DNA of 5,000 nt from Kiritimatiellia bacterium (GTDB lineage: Bacteria; Verrucomicrobiota; Kiritimatiellia; SLAD01): assembly GCA_007127595.1 (NCBI GenBank), contig SKZA01000312.1, positions 1-5,000 of the forward strand, in the 5' to 3' direction. Positions 1 through 5,000 of this stretch are shown piece after piece. Under the pieces are notes generated by a model that saw only the letters and a list, made by a program, of their open reading frames with translations, searched no databases and was not told the DNA's origin. Every line of letters begins with the position of its first letter. The first letter of the stretch is position 1. Both the position numbers and the translations under genes were made by a program.

Positions 1-2
1 AC

Positions 3-17
3 TCTGAACGGTTCAGA
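3..17. repeat. 15-bp perfect palindrome downstream of yebC
   Basis: TCTGAAC and GTTCAGA form 7-bp inverted arms around a single central G. The site lies 37 bp past the YebC stop codon. As RNA it could fold into a 6-bp stem with a 3-nt loop, and as DNA it could be an operator for a dimeric regulator of the next gene to the left. The window ends too soon to see whether a T-tract follows on the minus strand, so a terminator can be neither supported nor excluded. The rest of bases 1-53 holds no supported gene. Confidence 0.35.
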
Positions 18-53
18 CACGAGGCACGCGGTCCGTTGCTCTGCGATGCCGCA

Positions 54-806
54 TCAGGCGGATACGCTTTCCATGATTTCGTCCGGGATATCAAAATTGG
101 CGTAGACGTTCTGGACATCCTCGAGATCTTCAAGCGTCTGGACAAACGAGATCAGCGCCGTGGCTTGCGCGGCGTCCGTCACCGGAATATAGGTCTCCGG
201 CAACAACGTCAATTCGGAGCTTTCCACAGGCACGCCGCGTTCTTCGAATTGAGCCAAAACATCAGGATATTCGGCGGGGCCGGTAACAATCTCGAAGTAA
301 TCTCCTTCGTTCGTCATGTCTTCCGCGCCGCATGCGAGCGCCACTTCCAACAATTCGTCCTCTTTCGCGGACGCGCTGTTCACCTCGATCACGCCTTTCC
401 GGTTAAAGGAACGAGCCACACTCCCCTGCCCCGCAAGGCTGCCGTTGTGCTTGGTGAACACGTGCCGCACCTCCGCCGCGGTACGATTGCGGTTGTCGGT
501 CAAGGCCTGCACGATCAGGGCGACGCCGCCGGGCGCGTACCCTTCGTACATGATTTCCTCCATCTGCTCGCCTTCGAGCTCGCCGGTCCCCTTCTTGATC
601 GCGCGTTCGATGTTGTCCGCCGGCATATTCACGGCGCGCGCCTTCTGGATAAGCGTGCGCAAGGTGATGTTCGCGCCGGGGTCCCCGCCGCCTTGACGCG
701 CGACGACCATCATTTCCTTGGCGATTTTGCTGAAGACTTTACCGCGCTTGGCGTCGGTAGCCGCCTTCTTATGCTTGATCGTTGACCATTTGCTGTGACC
801 ACTCAT
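54..806 (-). CDS. yebC: YebC/PmpR (TACO1) family translation/regulatory protein
   Basis: The 250-residue product matches the usual length of this cytosolic family. It opens with the conserved block MSGHSKWSTIKHKKAATDAK (1-20), followed by GKVFSKI, the GGGDP loop (39-43), a MPADNIERAIKKGTGE helix and a YEGYAPGG segment. A DNRNRTAAEVRHVF block and GSLAGQGSVARSF come next, and the end is acidic. Family members have been described as DNA-binding regulators (PmpR, YebC) and, for TACO1 and bacterial homologues, as ribosome-associated factors that help translation through difficult stretches such as polyproline. The sequence alone does not decide between these roles. ATG 806 is chosen because it gives exactly the family N-terminus, but no clear Shine-Dalgarno precedes it. 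The frame stays open upstream to a TTG at 857, which would add 17 residues and does have a GGAGG. The gene follows the EF-G-like gene on the same strand after 96 nt, probably in one transcript. In many bacteria ruvC follows yebC; that neighbour would lie outside this window. Confidence 0.95.
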   Translation of the reverse strand: MSGHSKWSTIKHKKAATDAKRGKVFSKIAKEMMVVARQGGGDPGANITLRTLIQKARAVNMPADNIERAIKKGTGELEGEQMEEIMYEGYAPGGVALIVQALTDNRNRTAAEVRHVFTKHNGSLAGQGSVARSFNRKGVIEVNSASAKEDELLEVALACGAEDMTNEGDYFEIVTGPAEYPDVLAQFEERGVPVESSELTLLPETYIPVTDAAQATALISFVQTLEDLEDVQNVYANFDIPDEIMESVSA

Positions 807-809
807 GGA

Positions 810-837
810 ATTTTCGATTTTCGATTTGTGATTTTCG
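810..837. repeat. Four tandem 7-bp units (ATTTTCG) just upstream of yebC ATG
   Basis: Read on the plus strand, the units are ATTTTCG (810-816), ATTTTCG (817-823), ATTTGTG (824-830, two changes) and ATTTTCG (831-837). They sit 3 bp from the canonical YebC ATG on the minus strand, where they read CGAAAAT. This occupies the place where a Shine-Dalgarno would be expected. The A/T-rich tract contrasts with the GC-rich surroundings. Because the unit is 7 bp, any change in copy number would shift the frame between the upstream TTG (857) and the ATG (806). It could be a short tandem repeat family of this genome, an unstructured leader that aids initiation, or chance. Confidence 0.75.
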
Positions 838-861
838 GTTAGCGGATTGACCGCCAAGGTA

Positions 862-866
862 CCTCC
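862..866 (-). promoter_or_regulatory. Shine-Dalgarno GGAGG for an alternative TTG start of yebC
   Basis: On the minus strand GGAGG is followed by TACC and then TTG at 857, in frame with YebC. It is the best ribosome-binding sequence near this gene, yet it serves a non-conserved start that would add 17 residues (beginning MAVNPLTENHK) to the family N-terminus. The 4-nt spacing is short. Either translation starts at TTG, or ribosomes loaded here reach the ATG, or the match is fortuitous. Confidence 0.4.
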
Positions 867-902
867 GCCACGCTGTTAGCGGCGACCACGGATGTTCTTG
901 CG

Positions 903-2936
903 CTAATCCTCATCCACCTTCTGTTTCTCGGCGGCCGCGACAACCTTCTGAGCAATATTTGCCGGGACCGCTTCATACCGCGCATATTCCATTTCAAAAT
1001 TGCCGCGCCCACCCGTCATGCTGCGCAACTCGGATGAGTAGCGGAAAATCTCCGCCTGCGGCACTTCCGCCGTAATGGACTGCATGCCGTCTTCGCTTTC
1101 AACACCGAGTATGCGGCCGCGTTTATGGTTCAAGTCGCCGGTGATATCGCCCATGAACTGGTCCGGCACCGATACTTTCACCTTCATGATGGGTTCCAAG
1201 AGGACCGGCTTCGCTTTGGTCATTCCATCGGTCAGCGCGCGGGCCGCGGCAATCTTAAAGGCCACTTCCGAAGAGTCCACGTCGTGATAGGAGCCGTCAT
1301 AGACGGTGATCTTGACGTTCATGACCGGATACCTGGCCACCGCACCGCGCTGCAGTCCTTCCTGTAATCCTTTCTGCACCGCCGGCATGAAGTTGCCGGG
1401 AATCACTCCGCCGACAATGGCGTTCACAAACCATTCCTCGTCGCTCGGGTCACGCGGTTCCACACGGAGATACACCTCGCCGTACTGCCCGCGGCCGCCC
1501 GACTGCTTCTTGTGTTTATAGTGCCCCTCCCCCATGGCCGTCACGGTTTCGCGATAGGCGACGCTGGGTGTGTGCAACTCGACTTCCACATGGTTCCGCT
1601 CCCGCATCCGGTCCACCGCCGCCTCCAATTGTTGGTCGCCCAAGCCCGAGAGAATCATTTCGTTCGTCTCGTTATTGCGTTCAACGTGGACGGTAGGATC
1701 TTCGTCGGCGACGCGATGCAGCGCCGTTGCCAACTTGTCTTCGTCACCCTGCTTCTTCGCCGTGACGGAGTACGCCGTCGTCGGTGTCGGGAATTCGATG
1801 GGTTTAAAGCGAATCTGTTGCCCCACGGCGCACAGGGAATCGTTCAGGCCGGTTTCCTTCAATTTCGGGATGGCGACAATGTCCCCTGCATGTGCGACAG
1901 GAATCTCTTCCTGTTTCTTGCCATTGATGATCATCAAGTGACCGATCTTTTCCTTCTGGCCTTTCGTCGCATTATAGATTTCCTGGCCGTTCTTCAACGT
2001 CCCGCCATACACACGGACAAAGGTGACCTGTCCGGTAAAGGGATCATTGAGCGAACGCCAGACGAACCCCGTAAACGGCGCATCGGCCGCAACATTCACC
2101 TCATTGCCCTCGGCGTCCTTCACCGGCCGCTCGGGTGGTGAGGGGAGCAACAACGAAATACCTTCGAGCAGTTCTTCCAGGCCGAGGTTCGTCTTGGCGG
2201 ATACTGCAAAGACGGGAATCAGGTTGCCGTCATGTACGGCGCCGTGAAGGCCCGCGGCAATTTCCTGCGCCGTCAATTCCTCGCCGCCCAGATACTTTTC
2301 AATGAGGGCGTCGTCGGTTTCCGCAGCGTATTCCACGAGGGCGCCCTTCATTTCTTTCGCCCGATCGGCGATGTCGTCCGGAATCTCCTTGGCGGCCATG
2401 ACATCCACCACCTGTTTATGGTCGAGCGTCGGAATGACCACCGGCACACATTGATTGCCCCACAGCTCCTGTAAAGTGCTCAGGACGTTGTAGAAATCCG
2501 CATTTTCCCGATCGATACCTGAGACCACGATAGCGCGCGGATGCCCCAACGTTTCGCACTGTTTCCAGGCGCGGTGTGTTCCGACCTGAATCCCCGCCAC
2601 GGCATCGATCACAATAACGCCGCTATCCGCCACGGCGGTCGCGGCCAGGACCTGACCGTAGAAATCCGCGTAGCCCGGTGTATCCAAGGCGACCAATTCC
2701 ATGCGGCGCCCGTCTTTGGCCGAATAAACGAGGTCGAAGGATTTTGCCCACATGGTGATCTTGCGCGACTTTTCTTCGTCCATCCAGTCGGAGGCGCTGG
2801 TGCCGTTTTCCGGCGAGCCGTGCCGCTCGTTTGCGCCGAGCTTGAAGAGAATGGCGTCAAGGAGTGAGGTCTTACCGCTACCCGTATGACCCAGAAGTGC
2901 GAAGTTGCGTACGTTGGTAATCTCGATATCTTTCAT
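903..2936 (-). CDS. Elongation factor G-like GTPase (EF-G paralogue) with altered G3 and G4 motifs
   Basis: The 677-residue cytosolic protein has full EF-G architecture. The G domain is about 1-275, with P-loop GHTGSGKT (16-23). The switch I region is EEKSRKITM, with Thr61, where EF-G has the RGITI type. G3 is DTPGYADF (85-92), G4 SGID (139-142) and G5 SAK (246-248). Beta-barrel domain II is about 280-380, and domain III carries GLGDQQLEAAVDRM. Domain IV has QSGGRGQYG (478-486) and the tip loop DGSYHDVDSSE (547-557). Domain V holds MGDITGDLNHKRGRILG. EF-G uses GTP to move tRNAs and mRNA through the ribosome, and domain IV residues enter the decoding site. The near-canonical domains III-V imply ribosome binding. 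However, Tyr89 replaces the catalytic His of DTPGH, and SGID replaces the guanine-specifying NKxD, so GTP hydrolysis and base selectivity may differ. This suggests the EF-G2/EF-G-like group rather than the housekeeping fusA, which usually sits with rpsL, rpsG and tuf; none of these is seen here. ATG 2936 has AAGG (2947-2950) 10 nt upstream. Confidence 0.93.
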   Translation of the reverse strand: MKDIEITNVRNFALLGHTGSGKTSLLDAILFKLGANERHGSPENGTSASDWMDEEKSRKITMWAKSFDLVYSAKDGRRMELVALDTPGYADFYGQVLAATAVADSGVIVIDAVAGIQVGTHRAWKQCETLGHPRAIVVSGIDRENADFYNVLSTLQELWGNQCVPVVIPTLDHKQVVDVMAAKEIPDDIADRAKEMKGALVEYAAETDDALIEKYLGGEELTAQEIAAGLHGAVHDGNLIPVFAVSAKTNLGLEELLEGISLLLPSPPERPVKDAEGNEVNVAADAPFTGFVWRSLNDPFTGQVTFVRVYGGTLKNGQEIYNATKGQKEKIGHLMIINGKKQEEIPVAHAGDIVAIPKLKETGLNDSLCAVGQQIRFKPIEFPTPTTAYSVTAKKQGDEDKLATALHRVADEDPTVHVERNNETNEMILSGLGDQQLEAAVDRMRERNHVEVELHTPSVAYRETVTAMGEGHYKHKKQSGGRGQYGEVYLRVEPRDPSDEEWFVNAIVGGVIPGNFMPAVQKGLQEGLQRGAVARYPVMNVKITVYDGSYHDVDSSEVAFKIAAARALTDGMTKAKPVLLEPIMKVKVSVPDQFMGDITGDLNHKRGRILGVESEDGMQSITAEVPQAEIFRYSSELRSMTGGRGNFEMEYARYEAVPANIAQKVVAAAEKQKVDED

Positions 2937-2970
2937 AGCGAACTAACCTTGTTCCCTTTCTCCTATGGTC

Positions 2971-2985
2971 CCGCCGTCGCGGCGG
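2971..2985 (-). promoter_or_regulatory. GC-rich hairpin in the leader of the EF-G-like gene
   Basis: CCGCCG, a 3-nt loop and CGGCGG form a perfect 6-bp all-G/C stem. If transcription starts from the candidate minus-strand promoter, the stem lies in the 5' leader about 35 nt before the start codon and upstream of the purine-rich ribosome-binding region (about 2947-2963). No T-run follows it on the minus strand, so it is not a simple terminator. A role in mRNA stability or translation control is possible but unproven. Confidence 0.35.
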
Positions 2986-3019
2986 CATGAATCACAAAAA
3001 AGCCCAAACGGACCTACCT

Positions 3020-3048
3020 GTGATACGAAAATCGCCGCACCCTGACAA
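3020..3048 (-). promoter_or_regulatory. Candidate sigma-70-type promoter for the EF-G-like gene and yebC
   Basis: On the minus strand TTGTCA (3048-3043) is separated by 17 bp from TATCAC (3025-3020). These match the consensus hexamers at 5 of 6 and 4 of 6 positions. Predicted initiation near 3013 would give a leader of about 77 nt. The site lies between two divergent genes and is the only reasonable minus-strand promoter I found there. Confidence 0.4.
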
Positions 3049-3051
3049 CGT

Positions 3052-3057
3052 TATAAT
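3052..3057 (+). promoter_or_regulatory. Perfect TATAAT -10 box for the spermidine-synthase-like gene
   Basis: A perfect TATAAT stands about 100 bp upstream of the plus-strand start codon, in otherwise GC-rich DNA. No convincing -35 hexamer occurs 16-18 bp upstream (the bases there are AAATCG-like), so use of this site would need an activator or another contact. It lies 3 bp from the -35 box of the divergent candidate promoter, so the two could compete for RNA polymerase. Confidence 0.3.
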
Positions 3058-3081
3058 GGGCGCACGGGGTCGGGGATACCC

Positions 3082-3114
3082 TGAAAAGACCGCGGACGCG
3101 CCCACCGCTTTTCA
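3082..3114 (+). repeat. 7-bp inverted repeat in the leader of the spermidine-synthase-like gene
   Basis: TGAAAAG (3082-3088) and CTTTTCA (3108-3114) are perfect inverted arms around a 19-nt GC-rich loop. The right arm ends on the first base of AAGG (3114-3117), the possible Shine-Dalgarno of TTG 3124. Folding could therefore affect initiation at that codon but would leave the ATG at 3160 free. The loop is long and the stem A/T-rich, so stability is modest. No terminator T-tract follows. Confidence 0.25.
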
Positions 3115-3159
3115 AGGTCCCGCTTGACACTGCGGGACAACACCACGAGAGTCACGCGC

Positions 3160-3903
3160 ATGACGAAGAAATCGCTCGGGGCGTTTCGCACCCTCTACAA
3201 CAAAGGTCGCTTTGTACAAACCGGCGCGCGTATCGACATGGAAGTCGAAGGCGCCACCTTCGCCACCTGGCATCCGGACCGGCTCCTGACGGGCTATTCC
3301 TGGGACGCGCTGAGCGCGGCGATCTTATTCCACCCGTCGGGCCGCCCCCGCGACATTCTGCTCCTGGGACTGGCGGGTGGGACCATGATCCGTATCCTCC
3401 GCCATTTGATACCGGATGTGCGCATCACCGCCGTGGAACTCGACGAAGAGTTGGTGACGTTGGCCGCACGCAAGATGCACCTGGACGTGGACCCTATCCA
3501 CCTCCACATCGGCGATGCCTATGCCTACCTCCAGAAGGCGCGCAAGCGGTACGACGTGATACTGGACGACGTTTATCTAAGCGGAAAAGCCGATGTCTAT
3601 AGGCCGGAGACCGTGAATGCGCATACGATTCAGACGTATCGGCGCCGCCTGCGTCCCGACGGCGTGCTCGCCATCAATATGATAACCGACAAGCCGCATC
3701 GCCCCTTATTGAAACGGACGCGGGCCGCGCTCATGAACGAGTTTCCCTGTCATGCAAGCATCACGGCCCCGCGCGGATTTAATCAGGCCGTGATCGCCGG
3801 CGCACAATTGAACAAGACGGATAACGTCAAGATAGCGGAAGATGTTTTTGCGCACCCGGAAGACCGGAAGCTGTGGCGGCGCATGAAGATGCGGGCATCC
3901 TAG
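3160..3903 (+). CDS. Spermidine-synthase-like SAM-dependent methyltransferase-fold protein
   Basis: With ATG 3160 the product is 247 residues. It has a short N-terminal beta region (about 15-40), then a Rossmann methyltransferase core. Motif I is LLGLAGGT (about 68-75), the acidic ribose-binding end of strand 2 is AVELDEE (91-97), IGDAYAYL lies at 117-124 and YDVILDDVY at 131-139. A DGVLAINM strand follows, and the C-terminus is basic. The order and spacing resemble spermidine synthases (polyamine aminopropyltransferases) and related uncharacterised proteins. The classical GGGDGG loop is GLAGGT here and the DSSDP loop is DDVYLSG, so both catalytic/polyamine-binding Asp positions look altered; aminopropyl transfer is doubtful and the substrate unknown. 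There is no signal peptide or membrane segment. Start choice: ATG 3160 has GAGAG 8 nt upstream; an in-frame TTG at 3124 has AAGG 6 nt upstream and would add 12 residues. The gene diverges from the EF-G-like gene and meets the CBS gene tail to tail with 7 bp between. Confidence 0.82.
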   Translation: MTKKSLGAFRTLYNKGRFVQTGARIDMEVEGATFATWHPDRLLTGYSWDALSAAILFHPSGRPRDILLLGLAGGTMIRILRHLIPDVRITAVELDEELVTLAARKMHLDVDPIHLHIGDAYAYLQKARKRYDVILDDVYLSGKADVYRPETVNAHTIQTYRRRLRPDGVLAINMITDKPHRPLLKRTRAALMNEFPCHASITAPRGFNQAVIAGAQLNKTDNVKIAEDVFAHPEDRKLWRRMKMRAS

Positions 3904-3910
3904 GATCGCG

Positions 3911-4384
3911 CTACTTTGATTCAAGTCGTGCGCGAATCTCGTCGGGAATGTATTTTGAGTCGGTCCACTCCTTCTTGATGGGCGACTCCTCCCAGATCTT
4001 GCGGCTGCCCGCAAGGATGTCGCGACGGCTTACCTGCCCGACCAGTGTCCCATTTTCAACGACGGGCAAACGCCGAAACGGGTTCTTAAGAAACAGATCC
4101 GCCACGGTGAAGAGATCCGCCTCGGGCGAAATGGTGATCACATTCTTGGCCATGTAATCCGAGACTTTCGCGTTCGGTAACGAGTTATATGCGCCGTTGG
4201 CGAAAATCCGCAGACAATCCTTCTCCGACAACATCCCGACAATGTTTCGGTCCTGGTCCACCACCGTCGCACCAGAAATCTTATGCTTCAAGAGCAGTTC
4301 GATCGCCTGTTGCATGTCCATATCAGGGCGTAACGTGACGAGCTTACGCGCCATGATTTCACCCACTGTGATTGTCTTAGCCAT
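3911..4384 (-). CDS. Stand-alone tandem CBS-domain protein
   Basis: The 157-residue cytosolic protein consists almost entirely of two CBS domains (about 8-61 and 74-128) forming one Bateman module. Each begins with a V-x-(D/E)-(I/Y)-M signature (VGEIM, VSDYM) and ends with an S-x-x-D motif (SEKD 53-56, SRRD 119-122), which in many CBS pairs contacts the ribose of AMP, ATP or SAM. A charged tail of about 30 residues (IWEESPIKKEW and IPDEIRARLESK) follows. There is no fused enzyme, channel or DNA-binding domain, so it probably senses an adenine nucleotide and acts on an unknown partner. Start: ATG 4384 is preceded by GGGAGG (4391-4396) at 6 nt, the strongest ribosome-binding site in the window. 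It has its own likely promoter (4455-4484). The neighbouring SAM-fold gene is convergent, so shared regulation is not implied. Confidence 0.92.
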   Translation of the reverse strand: MAKTITVGEIMARKLVTLRPDMDMQQAIELLLKHKISGATVVDQDRNIVGMLSEKDCLRIFANGAYNSLPNAKVSDYMAKNVITISPEADLFTVADLFLKNPFRRLPVVENGTLVGQVSRRDILAGSRKIWEESPIKKEWTDSKYIPDEIRARLESK

Positions 4385-4454
4385 TTCGTGCCTCCCTCAT
4401 TTCACTGAACAGCTTTGCGCGATAGACTCCATGCACTTGGCCATCAGGAACCAC

Positions 4455-4484
4455 ACTATACACGCGGTTTCGGATGAATATCAA
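4455..4484 (-). promoter_or_regulatory. Sigma-70-type promoter for the CBS-domain gene
   Basis: On the minus strand TTGATA (4484-4479) is followed after 18 bp by TATAGT (4460-4455), each matching consensus at 5 of 6 positions. The site lies just past the stop codon of the upstream gene (4496) and predicts a start near 4448, giving a leader of about 63 nt with the GGGAGG at its end. This is the best-looking promoter in the window. The CBS gene can therefore be expressed apart from its upstream neighbour. Confidence 0.6.
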
Positions 4485-4495
4485 TGCCGGAAATC

Positions 4496-4990
4496 CTATG
4501 GCGCAGTCCCTTGCCACCCGGGCGGATGCTCCATCTTTTCAAAAATGTCGCCCCACCCCTCGTCCAGCATTTCGCTGAGATGGTGAATGATGGTCCGCAT
4601 GCGCCGCGTGCCGGGATACTCCCGTAACATGGCCAGTCCCGTTTCGTGATCCGGCATATCATAGGCGCGCGTGTACTGTATCTCATCGCGTTCAATACAA
4701 TCCCAAAATATCGCGGCCAGTTCCGGGGCATGGATCGTCAGCAACTCCTGCTCGACGGCGTCACGCAGAAATCGCTCATAGGCGTCGTATGCGGCCACCC
4801 AGTTCCCGCCGCGATCCACAATCACACGCCCGCCGTACAAGTCGTACAGTGTGTTCTGCACCTTCCAGACTTCCAATGCCATCTCCGCCATTTGCCACTC
4901 GTGCGAGCCTTCACCGGGCAAATCCGGAATTTCAGCATCCGGCATCATCAATTGCATCGGTTGCACCGCGATATACTCGATGAATTGCAT
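4496..4990 (-). CDS. Unrecognised acidic protein, possibly 5'-partial
   Basis: I do not recognise this protein. At least 164 residues are visible from ATG 4990. It is acidic and rich in Trp, Tyr and Met, looks largely helical, and has no membrane segment. Noticeable blocks are a PDAEIPDLPGEGSHEW stretch (about 18-33), LYDLYGGRVIVDRGGNW (about 48-64), AYDAYERFLRDAVEQ, an IFWDCIERDEIQY segment and a C-terminal HHLSEMLDEGWGDIFEKMEH. The YGGR...GGNW block followed by a helix looks like the conserved core. The start is uncertain: no Shine-Dalgarno sits at a proper distance before ATG 4990, and the frame stays open to the window edge (preceding codons encode D-E-I). This may therefore be the C-terminal part of a larger, possibly exported protein. 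It lies 111 nt upstream of the CBS gene on the same strand, but that gene has its own promoter. Codon choice looks like that of its neighbours, which favours a real gene. Confidence 0.65.
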   Translation of the reverse strand: MQFIEYIAVQPMQLMMPDAEIPDLPGEGSHEWQMAEMALEVWKVQNTLYDLYGGRVIVDRGGNWVAAYDAYERFLRDAVEQELLTIHAPELAAIFWDCIERDEIQYTRAYDMPDHETGLAMLREYPGTRRMRTIIHHLSEMLDEGWGDIFEKMEHPPGWQGTAP

Positions 4991-5000
4991 GATCTCATCG

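Noticed and set aside
18..20. GTG on the minus strand as a possible start of the next gene after yebC
   Set aside because: Only six codons are visible before the window edge and no ribosome-binding site precedes it.
36..785. 249-codon open frame on the plus strand, antisense to yebC
   Set aside because: It mirrors the YebC coding region, whose family motifs are unambiguous. The product is His/Arg-rich with no domain, as expected of a shadow frame in GC-rich DNA.
866..884. Hairpin between the EF-G-like gene and yebC (CGCC and GCT arms with a 2-nt bulge) as a terminator
   Set aside because: The stem is short and bulged, and no T-tract follows on the minus strand. It overlaps the GGAGG region, so it is weak evidence of anything.
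1512..2141. 209-codon open frame antisense to the EF-G-like gene
   Set aside because: It lies wholly inside a gene with full EF-G architecture, and its product is low-quality and Arg/His-rich without motifs.
2996..3015. Minus-strand AGGTCC-loop-GGGCTT followed by T residues, resembling a terminator or attenuator
   Set aside because: The stem needs two G-U pairs and is only 6 bp, and the predicted transcription start falls inside its first arm. No upstream minus-strand gene needs termination there.
4471..4495. Imperfect inverted repeat with TTTCCGG and CCGAAA near the CBS promoter
   Set aside because: The arms pair only with bulges, and the core does not match its own reverse complement, so an operator claim is not supported.
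4456..4731. 91-codon open frame overlapping the unrecognised minus-strand gene
   Set aside because: It is an alternative frame of the same region, Arg/Pro-rich, and runs through the likely CBS promoter.

Overview
This is an ordinary-looking stretch of bacterial chromosome, moderately GC-rich by eye, with five protein genes packed closely together. Four are recognisable. There are no rRNA or tRNA genes, transposases, CRISPR repeats or phage genes. The organism cannot be named from this window. The genes are bacterial in type (YebC/TACO1 family, a divergent EF-G paralogue, a two-CBS-domain protein), and the A/T-rich heptamer tandem repeat beside yebC suggests an uncultured or environmental lineage. 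That last point is an impression, not evidence.

Layout. The minus strand from 3048 down to 54 looks like one translation-related unit. A candidate promoter (3020-3048) is followed by a leader with a GC-rich hairpin (2971-2985), then a 677-residue EF-G-like GTPase (903-2936), a 96-nt spacer, and the YebC/TACO1-family protein (54-806). The spacer holds four tandem 7-bp units (810-837) just before the canonical YebC start. It also holds a strong Shine-Dalgarno sequence that serves an upstream in-frame TTG rather than the conserved ATG. Bases 1-53 hold no supported gene, only a 15-bp palindrome (3-17).

On the plus strand, a divergent gene (3160-3903, or from TTG 3124) encodes a spermidine-synthase-like, SAM-dependent Rossmann protein that lacks the usual aminopropyltransferase Asp residues. 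It converges on the next gene with only 7 bp between the stop codons. That gene (3911-4384, minus) encodes a stand-alone pair of CBS domains with a strong Shine-Dalgarno sequence and its own good sigma-70-type promoter (4455-4484). Upstream of it on the same strand lies the 3' part, or possibly all, of an unrecognised acidic protein (4496-4990), whose frame is open to the window edge.

How the genes fit together. YebC-family proteins and EF-G paralogues both act at the ribosome, so their co-orientation suggests a joint role in elongation or stall relief. The EF-G-like protein keeps its P-loop and domain IV tip, but its G3 motif has Tyr in place of the catalytic His and its G4 motif reads SGID instead of NKxD. 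This makes it the most interesting protein here. I see no clear evidence of a wholly new multi-gene system.
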